In this document: in pieces, positions 1 through 6,059 of the stretch
How the letters are laid out: every line of letters starts with the position of its first letter
Position numbering within the stretch: the first letter of the stretch is position 1
Notes under the pieces: model-generated
Databases searched by the model: none
Seen by the model: the letters and a program-made list of their open reading frames with translations, nothing else
What the model was told of the DNA's origin: nothing
Program-made: the position numbers and the translations under genes
NCBI GenBank assembly: GCA_943329595.2
Contig: CALQEM020000212.1
Location: forward strand, 1-6,059
Source: CAIYMF01 sp943329595
GTDB lineage: Bacteria; Actinomycetota; Actinomycetes; S36-B12; CAIYMF01
Length of the DNA stretch: 6,059 nt
Direction of reading: 5' to 3'

Positions 1-1337
<1,337 letters not shown>

Positions 1338-1341
<4 letters not shown>

Positions 1342-1989
1342 GCGGATCGCTGCTCGCGGTGTGCGTGGTGCACGCGACACTGCCCGACCCGGAAGGCTCA
1401 GTGGGGGTTACGGCGATCGACAAGCGACCTGCCTCGGGCCAGGTGGTGCTCTCTGCCCTGGGCCTCGCGGGCGACCGGCAGGTGCGACCTCGAGCGTCAC
1501 GGGGGCCCGCATCAGGCGGCGTATGCCTACGCGGCCGAGGATCACGAGTGGTGGGCCGCCCACCTCGGTGCCGAGATCGTGCCGGGCCAATTCGGTGAGA
1601 ACCTCGTCACCCGAGGTATCGACGTGACCGGCGCTGTGATCGGCCAGATTTGGCAGGTCGGAGCGGCGGTGGTGCAGGTCACCAGCCCGCGCATCCCGTG
1701 CGGCACGTTCCAGCGCTGGATGGCACAGCCCCACTGGGTGCGGCGCTTTACCGAGGCGGGGCGCCCCGGCGCCTACCTCCGCATTCTCACCGAGGGGGCG
1801 GTCGCTGGCGGCGACACCGTCAGCGTGCTGAGTACGCCCGAGCACGGGGTCACCATCGGGCAGGTGTTCGCCGGGCGCAGCGGCGACGAAGCGTCGCGCG
1901 ACGCGCTCACTCGCCTGCTGGCCGAGGGCGTCGACCTCGACCCCACGCTCGTTGGCTGGGTTGAGCGCTCGCTCGCGGTGGGCGGCTGA
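1338..1989 (+). pseudogene. MOSC-domain protein (YiiM-like) with a one-base frameshift
   Basis: MOSC domains are related to the C-terminal domain of molybdenum-cofactor sulfurases; stand-alone members of the YiiM type are linked to molybdenum-dependent detoxification of N-hydroxylated compounds. Bases 1338-1481 encode the first 48 residues, ending in GLAGDRQ. The family's continuation (CDLERHGGPHQAAYAYAAED, then HEWW and GQFGENLVTRG) is read one base later, from 1483 to the TGA at 1987-1989. Skipping one G of the GG at 1481-1482 restores an uninterrupted 216-residue protein of normal length. It carries the conserved cysteine in PRIPCGTFQ (residue 121 of the corrected product) and a C-terminal helical tail (HGVTIGQVF and LLAEGVDL). 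Without correction, the first frame ends at 1596-1598 after 86 residues, and the rest could only restart internally, for example at GTG 1579, losing the HGGP segment. The cause may be real inactivation or a sequencing error; conservation of both halves means any mutation is recent. The family call is firm, the exact function is not. Confidence 0.85.
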
Positions 1990-1995
1990 GCCGCC
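1981..1995. terminator. Short hairpin at the convergent MOSC/lipoprotein gene ends
   Basis: GGCGGC at 1981-1986 and GCCGCC at 1990-1995 form a perfect 6-bp GC stem. The three-base loop is exactly the MOSC stop codon TGA (1987-1989). It lies between two convergent genes whose stops are 9 bp apart, so a weak bidirectional terminator is plausible. There is no T-tract and such short GC repeats arise easily in GC-rich DNA. Confidence 0.3.
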
Positions 1996-1998
1996 AGC

Positions 1999-2505
1999 TC
2001 ACGAGTCGGCGGGCGCCAGATTCAGGATGACGACCGTCTTGGTGCCGTCCTTGCTGGCGATGATGCCGACCTTCCAGTCCGTGTTACTCAACTGCCACAC
2101 CCCGCCGTCGGAGCCGTCACTTCCTCCGGTGAACTCGCTGTCGACCGTGTAGCCGTCTGACTTCAGTGAATCGACGTACCGCTTGACGATCGAGGTCTTG
2201 TCACCATCGGCTGAGAAGGTGATGGTGAAGTTATCCTTGCCATCGACGGTTGTCTTGGCCCCCGCCACAATGGTGAAGCCCTCGGGGGTGGCCACCTCGC
2301 TCGGAAAGCCGTCGGGGAGGGTGTCGGCACCGACCACGAGCGACCCGTCACTGCTGGAGATCGATACTTCTGCTGAGGAACCACCGCTCGAGTCGCCAGT
2401 GTCGTCGGTGGCTGTGGCGCCAGAACCGCCGCCGCACGCGGAGAGCAGCAGTGCGCCAGCCAGCGACAGAGCTCCGACTGACGAGGTGAAGGTTCGGGCT
2501 TTCAT
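1999..2505 (-). CDS. Secreted lipoprotein of unknown function
   Basis: This encodes 168 residues. The N-terminus is a classic lipoprotein signal: basic MKAR, a hydrophobic stretch (about residues 9-22), and lipobox LSAC with the lipidated cysteine at residue 24. The mature protein is therefore expected to be anchored to the outer face of the cytoplasmic membrane. A Gly/Ser/Thr/Asp-rich tether (about 25-46) follows, then a globular part of about 120 residues. This includes LPDGFPSEVATPEGF (63-77), a motif style seen in other actinobacterial lipoproteins, and apparent beta strands ending in TKTVVILNLAP. ATG 2503-2505 was chosen because it puts the signal peptide at the N-terminus and has a GAGGA ribosome-binding site at the right distance. 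The frame stays open upstream to 2589, but those 28 extra residues would displace the signal. I do not recognise a named family or a ligand. It converges on the MOSC gene and diverges from the acyl-CoA ligase gene. Confidence 0.88.
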   Translation of the reverse strand: MKARTFTSSVGALSLAGALLLSACGGGSGATATDDTGDSSGGSSAEVSISSSDGSLVVGADTLPDGFPSEVATPEGFTIVAGAKTTVDGKDNFTITFSADGDKTSIVKRYVDSLKSDGYTVDSEFTGGSDGSDGGVWQLSNTDWKVGIIASKDGTKTVVILNLAPADS

Positions 2506-2513
2506 CGGGTACG

Positions 2514-2518
2514 TCCTC
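2514..2518 (-). promoter_or_regulatory. Ribosome-binding site of the lipoprotein gene
   Basis: Read on the minus strand this is GAGGA, eight bases ahead of the ATG at 2505. It decides the start in favour of the MKARTF N-terminus over the longer open frame reaching 2589. Confidence 0.65.
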
Positions 2519-2690
2519 TCGGATTTCACGGGTCGTGAGGGAGAAACTTCCCCCGTACAAGGGTAGGCCAGCTTGTCGCGTGAATCCACTGACGTCGTAA
2601 ATTCGCTGCCGAACTGTCACCTTCAGGGCGCGTCCCCGAGTCGGCGGAGTGGCGGGGCGGCCCAGCCTCCGTCGGCCGTAGAGTGAGAGG

Positions 2691-2706
2691 GCAAGCAATG
2701 ACTTGC
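2691..2706. promoter_or_regulatory. Inverted repeat, possible operator upstream of fadD
   Basis: GCAAG (2691-2695) and CTTGC (2702-2706) are perfect inverted arms separated by six bases. The repeat begins seven bases after the TAGAGT hexamer and ends 11 bases before the fadD ribosome-binding site. If the hexamer is a real -10 box, the repeat would cover the transcription start, a usual place for a repressor such as a TetR-family fatty-acid regulator. Five-base arms can occur by chance and no regulator gene is present, so this is tentative. Confidence 0.25.
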
Positions 2707-2717
2707 GCGCCCCCGAT

Positions 2718-2724
2718 GGAGGAG
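2718..2724 (+). promoter_or_regulatory. Strong ribosome-binding site of fadD
   Basis: GGAGGAG lies just before the GTG at 2729; the GGAGG core leaves six bases of spacing. This near-consensus Shine-Dalgarno sequence fixes the GTG start of the acyl-CoA ligase. Confidence 0.75.
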
Positions 2725-2728
2725 AATC

Positions 2729-4537
2729 GTGAAGGCCAACACCAGCGGCTCGCTCGACGCCCCCCACAGCGCCCCGGCTCGCAGTGTCGGGCGGCTGTTC
2801 CTTGACCGCGTGTCGGCAAGCGGCAGCGCCGAGGCGTACCGAGGCCCGGCTGAAGGTGGCGGGTGGAGGTCGTGGACCTGGGGGCAGGCAGGTGACGAGG
2901 TCAGCGCGCTGGCGGCCGGGCTGCTGTCGCTCGGGCTTCGGCAGGAGGACCGCGTCGGCATCGCCTGCAGCACCCGGGTCGAGTGGATCTTCGCCGATCT
3001 CGCCATCATGTGTGCCGGCGGCGCTAACACCACGGTGTACCCGAGCACGAGTCGCGAGGACGTCACCTTCATCCTCGGCGATTCAGGCAGTCGCTTCCTC
3101 TTCGCCGAGAACGAGGATCAGGTCGAGAAGGTGCGCAACAACGGGGTGGCCATTGAGAAGGTCATCATCATCGACGGCCCCGGCGACGGCGACTGGGTGA
3201 TGTCGTGGGCAGACCTGATCGCGCTCGGACGCAAACACCTAGCCGGCAGCCCCGATGCGGTGACTGCGGCCGTCGACGCCACCGGCCCCGATGACCTTGC
3301 CACCCTGATTTACACCTCGGGCACCACGGGCAGGCCCAAGGGCGTCGAGTTGCCGCACCGCTGCTGGACATATGAGGGTATGGCCATCGAGTCGGTCGGA
3401 ATCCTACGGACTGACGACGTGCAGCTTCTGTGGCTCCCGCTGGCGCACTCGTTCGGCAAGGTGCTGACCAGTGCCCAGTTGCAGGTCGGGTTCCTGACTG
3501 CGGTCGATGGCCGCGTCGACAAGATCGCAAGCAACCTCCTTGAGATTCGGCCCACGTTCATGGCGGGGGTGCCTCGCGTCTTCGAGAAGATTTACGGGGG
3601 AGTCGCGGCGCACGCGACTGCCGAAGGCGGTCTCAAGGCCAAGATTTTCGAGTGGGCGTTCGTGGTGGGCAAGAGGTACCAGGCCGAGGTGATGGCTGGG
3701 CGCAAGCCCAGCGGCATCAAGCAGGCGCTGGCCGAACGTCTGGTCTTCAGCACTATCAAGGAGCGCATGGGCGGCCGCATCCGCTACTTCCTCTCGGGGT
3801 CGGCGGCGCTCGCGCCGGAAATCGCCGAGTGGTTCAATGCGGCCGGAATGCCGATCCTTGAGGGTTACGGGCTTACCGAGACCTCGGCCGCCAGCTGCGT
3901 GGGCCGGCCCGAGCGGCTGCGCTTCGGTGCCTTCGAGCCGCTCGCCGGTACCGAGGTACGCATCGCCGACGATGGCGAGATTCTGGTGCGCGGGCCCGGA
4001 GTAATGCGCGGCTACCGCAACCTGCCCGAGCACACCGCCGAGGTGATGCTCGCCGACGGCTGGTTCGCTACCGGCGACGTCGGCGAGATCGACGACCTCG
4101 GCCGAATTCGCATCACCGACCGCAAGAAGGACATGGCCAAGACCTCGGGCGGCAAGTACATCGCCCCGAGTGCGATCGAGAGCGAGTTCAAGGCGCTCTG
4201 CCCGTTAGCGAGCAACATGGTGGTGCACGTCGAGGGCCGCAACTTTGCGTCGGCGCTGATCACCCTCGACCCCGACGCGCTCACCAAGTTCGCGGTGGCT
4301 GCTGGCATCCCGACGGACTTCGCCTCGGCCGCGAGTTCTGTTGAAGTGCGCGCTAGCGTGCAGTCGGCAGTTGACGTGCTCAACGCCGGGCTCAACCGCT
4401 GGGAGGCCATCAAGAAGTTTGCGATCCTCGACCACGACTTCACTATCGAGGGCGGTGAGCTCACCCCGAGCTTGAAGGTGAAGCGGTCGGTGATCGAGAC
4501 TCAGTACGCCGACCTGCTGAACTCCATGTACCGGTGA
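2729..4537 (+). CDS. Long-chain fatty-acid--CoA ligase (FadD15-like, AMP-forming)
   Basis: This 602-residue enzyme should activate long-chain fatty acids to acyl-CoA through an acyl-AMP intermediate, feeding beta-oxidation or lipid synthesis in the cytoplasm or at the membrane surface. All core motifs of the adenylate-forming superfamily are present. They are the phosphate-binding loop YTSGTTGRPKG (195-205), LPLAHSFGK (236-244), the adenine-site motif GYGLTET (379-385), WFATGD (445-450, ribose-binding Asp450), the hinge region ITDRKKDMAKTSGGK (462-476), and a C-terminal LTPSLKVKR (578-586), whose Lys583 is the likely catalytic lysine of the adenylation step. The helical stretch between about 290 and 350 and the total length are typical of long-chain (FadD15/ACSL-like) enzymes rather than acetyl-CoA synthetases. 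Start GTG 2729 has a strong ribosome-binding site. hemW begins eight bases after the stop, so the two are probably cotranscribed. The exact chain-length preference cannot be read from sequence. Confidence 0.94.
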   Translation: MKANTSGSLDAPHSAPARSVGRLFLDRVSASGSAEAYRGPAEGGGWRSWTWGQAGDEVSALAAGLLSLGLRQEDRVGIACSTRVEWIFADLAIMCAGGANTTVYPSTSREDVTFILGDSGSRFLFAENEDQVEKVRNNGVAIEKVIIIDGPGDGDWVMSWADLIALGRKHLAGSPDAVTAAVDATGPDDLATLIYTSGTTGRPKGVELPHRCWTYEGMAIESVGILRTDDVQLLWLPLAHSFGKVLTSAQLQVGFLTAVDGRVDKIASNLLEIRPTFMAGVPRVFEKIYGGVAAHATAEGGLKAKIFEWAFVVGKRYQAEVMAGRKPSGIKQALAERLVFSTIKERMGGRIRYFLSGSAALAPEIAEWFNAAGMPILEGYGLTETSAASCVGRPERLRFGAFEPLAGTEVRIADDGEILVRGPGVMRGYRNLPEHTAEVMLADGWFATGDVGEIDDLGRIRITDRKKDMAKTSGGKYIAPSAIESEFKALCPLASNMVVHVEGRNFASALITLDPDALTKFAVAAGIPTDFASAASSVEVRASVQSAVDVLNAGLNRWEAIKKFAILDHDFTIEGGELTPSLKVKRSVIETQYADLLNSMYR

Positions 4538-4540
4538 GGG
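4536..4540 (+). promoter_or_regulatory. Ribosome-binding site of hemW overlapping the fadD stop
   Basis: GAGGG starts inside the fadD TGA (4535-4537) and ends five bases before GTG 4546. This supports translation of hemW from a fadD-hemW message. It also favours GTG 4546 over the in-frame TTG at 4609, which has AAGGA only three bases away. Confidence 0.55.
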
Positions 4541-4545
4541 CCTGA

Positions 4546-5751
4546 GTGCCAGGGTCGCTGCCCGAGGGTGAACCCGTTCCGTCCGACGGCTCGCTTCCGG
4601 AAGGAACGTTGGTCGATTCCCGACCTCTCTCGTTGTACGTGCACGTGCCGTTCTGCGCCACGCGGTGCGGCTACTGCGACTTCACGACCTACACGGCCGA
4701 GGAGCTCGGCGGCGGGGCGTCCCGAGACTCCTATGCCGATGACGCCATCGCTGAGGTGCGACTCGCGCGCCGGGTGCTGGGCAGCGCTGAGCTGCCGGTG
4801 CGCACGGTATTCCTCGGAGGAGGTACGCCCACACTGCTGCCAGCAGCCGACCTCGGGCGCATTCTCGCCGCGATTGACTCCGAGTTCGGGCTGGCCCCAG
4901 GCGCGGAGGTGACCACCGAGGCCAACCCCGACAGCGTCGACGCGAGGTCACTCGCCGATCTGCGCGAGGCTGGCTTCACCCGGGTGTCGTTCGGGATGCA
5001 GAGCGTGGTGCCACACGTTCTCGCGATGCTCGAGCGCACCCATTCGCCGGGCCGCGCTCTAGCCGCGGTAGGGGAGGCGAGGGCGGCGGGCTTCGAGCAT
5101 GTGAGCCTCGACCTCATCTATGGCACGCCCGGCGAGACTGCTGACGACTGGCGGCGGTCGGTCGAGGCTGCGGCAGCCGCCGACGTCGACCATGTATCTG
5201 CCTACGCGCTGGTGGTCGAGGACGGCACGCGCCTGGCTGCGCGGGTGCGCCGTGGCGAGGTTCCCCTGCCCGACGACGACGTCGCGGCCGAATGCTACGA
5301 GGTGGCCGACGAGGCGTTCGGGGCAGTGGGGCTCGACTGGTACGAGGTGTCCAATTGGGCCCGTCCGGGCGGCGAGTGCCGTCACAACATGGCGTACTGG
5401 CGCGGCGACCACTGGTGGGGCGTGGGGCCCGGCGCCCACTCACACGTCGACGGCGTGCGGTGGTGGAACGTGCGCCATCCGGCTGAATACGCGCGGCGGC
5501 TGCGGGCAGGCGAGTCTCCGGGCGCCGGTCGCGAGCTACTCGATCACGAGTCGCGCGAGTCGGAGCGGGTACTGCTCGGGATCAGGCTGCGCGAGGGGCT
5601 CGCGCTCGACGACCTGCCCGGTCGCATGCCGGTGGTGAATGAACTGCTCGCCGAGGGACTCCTCCAACCCGGGGCGGCGGTGGCGGGCAGCGCGGTGTTA
5701 ACGCTGCGCGGGCGGCTGCTGGCCGACCTCGTGGTGCGCCGACTTCTGTAG
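4546..5751 (+). CDS. hemW: Heme chaperone HemW (radical SAM, HemN-like)
   Basis: HemW binds heme and is thought to deliver it to haem proteins such as respiratory enzymes. It is often misannotated as oxygen-independent coproporphyrinogen III oxidase. The 401-residue product has the radical-SAM cluster motif CATRCGYCDF (Cys37, Cys41, Cys44, the C-x3-C-x2-C spacing), the SAM-binding GGGTPT (91-96), SFGMQS (148-153), DLIYGTPGE (189-197), and the HemN/HemW C-terminal markers HNMAYWRG (280-287) and GVGPGAHS (292-299). It ends with LTLRGRLLADLVVRRLL (385-401), a typical family tail. The motif lacks the extra cysteine right after the cluster (CxC) that marks true HemN, which favours HemW. The N-terminal extension, with SLPEG at 4-8 and again at 16-20, resembles actinobacterial HemW proteins and supports the GTG 4546 start. 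It follows fadD by eight bases; a strong hairpin lies downstream. Confidence 0.95.
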   Translation: MPGSLPEGEPVPSDGSLPEGTLVDSRPLSLYVHVPFCATRCGYCDFTTYTAEELGGGASRDSYADDAIAEVRLARRVLGSAELPVRTVFLGGGTPTLLPAADLGRILAAIDSEFGLAPGAEVTTEANPDSVDARSLADLREAGFTRVSFGMQSVVPHVLAMLERTHSPGRALAAVGEARAAGFEHVSLDLIYGTPGETADDWRRSVEAAAAADVDHVSAYALVVEDGTRLAARVRRGEVPLPDDDVAAECYEVADEAFGAVGLDWYEVSNWARPGGECRHNMAYWRGDHWWGVGPGAHSHVDGVRWWNVRHPAEYARRLRAGESPGAGRELLDHESRESERVLLGIRLREGLALDDLPGRMPVVNELLAEGLLQPGAAVAGSAVLTLRGRLLADLVVRRLL

Positions 5752-5768
5752 CTTGGCCGAGCGCAAGT

Positions 5769-5808
5769 GGGCCCTACCGCTCGCCTGGTCAGGCGAGCGG
5801 TAGGGCCC
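5769..5808. terminator. Perfect 18-bp hairpin, probable bidirectional terminator
   Basis: Bases 5769-5786 and 5791-5808 are exact reverse complements (18 bp, no mismatch) around the four-base loop GGTC. The arms begin with GGGCCC and are very GC-rich. The element starts 17 bases after the hemW stop and ends 19 bases before the stop of the convergent DUF4190-like gene, so it can serve both. There is no T-tract on either side, as is common for GC-rich actinobacterial terminators. Confidence 0.85.
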
Positions 5809-5827
5809 GAGGTGCAGGTGCGGTCGA

Positions 5828-6059
5828 CTAGACGCTACTCGCCATGGCGAGTCCAAAAGTCACCACGACGTAAAGCAGCCAGCCCGCGAGGGCGATGATG
5901 CCGAGGATGAAGCCTGCCTTCGCGTTTCCTCGGTTGGTCGCGAGGCCCTGATCGGCCTTGGCCATTCCCATCTTGCCGAAGACAATCGCCAAGATCGGGC
6001 CGATCATCGGCAGGCAGAAGAAGCCCAGAATGCCCAGCACAAGCGCGGCCGTACCCAAG
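5828..6059 (-). CDS. DUF4190-like small membrane protein, N-terminus beyond window
   Basis: Seventy-six C-terminal codons are visible, ending at a TAG (5828-5830 on the plus strand). The frame is still open at the right edge; the TTG at 6056-6058 is probably an internal leucine, not the start. Two hydrophobic segments are seen, at about visible residues 3-28 (ALVLGILGFFCLPMIGPILA) and 50-72 (FILGIIALAGWLLYVVVTFG). A short polar loop with RGNAKAG (43-49) joins them. The pattern LGILG, then a GPI turn, a basic or polar loop, and AKAGxILGII fits DUF4190-type actinobacterial membrane proteins, which often carry a Pro/Gly/Tyr-rich cytoplasmic N-terminus; that part is outside the window. Function is unknown. 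It converges on hemW across the shared hairpin. Confidence 0.75.
   Translation of the reverse strand, partial: LGTAALVLGILGFFCLPMIGPILAIVFGKMGMAKADQGLATNRGNAKAGFILGIIALAGWLLYVVVTFGLAMASSV

Larger units (their letters stand above)
2506..2728. promoter_or_regulatory. Divergent intergenic spacer, lipoprotein gene / fadD
   Basis: This 223-bp non-coding gap separates two divergent start codons and must hold both promoters. On the plus strand a TAGAGT hexamer at 2679-2684 has the TANNNT form of a -10 box, about 45 bases before the fadD start, but no convincing -35 box was found. On the minus strand no promoter stands out. The minus-strand frames crossing the spacer lack recognisable protein features and extend into the fadD coding region, so they are taken as spurious. 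Confidence 0.45.

Noticed and set aside
1479..1484. Programmed +1 ribosomal frameshift in the MOSC gene
   Set aside because: No in-frame stop, rare-codon pause or slippery run is present at the shift, and MOSC proteins are not known to use recoding; an indel or sequence error is simpler.
1408..1845. Minus-strand open frame of 145 codons spanning the MOSC frameshift
   Set aside because: The plus strand shows clear MOSC homology on both sides of the shift; the antisense product has no recognisable features, so it is a compositional shadow.
2506..2589. N-terminal extension of the lipoprotein to 2589
   Set aside because: It would bury the signal peptide 28 residues inside the protein, whereas the internal ATG at 2505 has a good ribosome-binding site and places the lipobox cysteine at residue 24.
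2348..3072. Overlapping minus-strand open frames across the intergenic spacer and fadD start
   Set aside because: They overlap the real lipoprotein or fadD genes in other frames, contain arginine/serine/proline-rich composition typical of shadows, and show no domain.
3404..4033. Long (209-codon) open frame on the minus strand inside fadD
   Set aside because: It lies wholly antisense to a well-conserved acyl-CoA ligase, lacks recognisable motifs, and is expected in GC-rich DNA.
4546..5751. Oxygen-independent coproporphyrinogen III oxidase (HemN)
   Set aside because: The cluster motif is C-x3-C-x2-C followed by DF with no further cysteine, and the length is about 400 residues; true HemN has an additional nearby cysteine and is longer.

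Overview
The window is GC-rich, densely coding bacterial chromosome. Several traits point to an actinobacterium: GTG starts, G/C-rich third codon positions, a HemW with the N-terminal extension I associate with actinobacterial homologues, a FadD15-type acyl-CoA ligase, and a short DUF4190-like membrane protein. The genus cannot be fixed from sequence alone; Propionibacteriaceae/Micrococcales-type or Streptomyces-like lineages would all fit.

Layout, left to right. (1) The 3' three-quarters of lepA (elongation factor 4), entering the window at the GTPase G5 motif. (2) A MOSC-domain protein gene that overlaps the lepA stop by 4 bp and carries a single-base frameshift near base 1482; both halves are otherwise well conserved. 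(3) Converging on it, 9 bp away, a minus-strand gene for a small secreted lipoprotein of unknown function. (4) A divergent spacer of about 220 bp containing a small inverted repeat just upstream of the next ribosome-binding site. (5) A long-chain acyl-CoA synthetase (FadD15-like) followed 8 bp later by hemW (heme chaperone, radical SAM), apparently one transcription unit. (6) A perfect 18-bp hairpin lying symmetrically between hemW and a convergent minus-strand DUF4190-like membrane protein gene that runs off the right edge.

lepA (translation), fadD (fatty-acid activation) and hemW (heme trafficking) look like a conserved housekeeping neighbourhood rather than a dedicated pathway; in actinobacteria lepA and hemW are commonly close together and near hrcA/dnaJ, which are not visible here. 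The lipoprotein and MOSC genes look like lineage-specific passengers. I found no tRNA, rRNA, CRISPR array, insertion sequence or phage element, and nothing that amounts to a new multi-gene system. The main points for a second look are the MOSC frameshift, the long convergent hairpin, and the possible operator in front of fadD.
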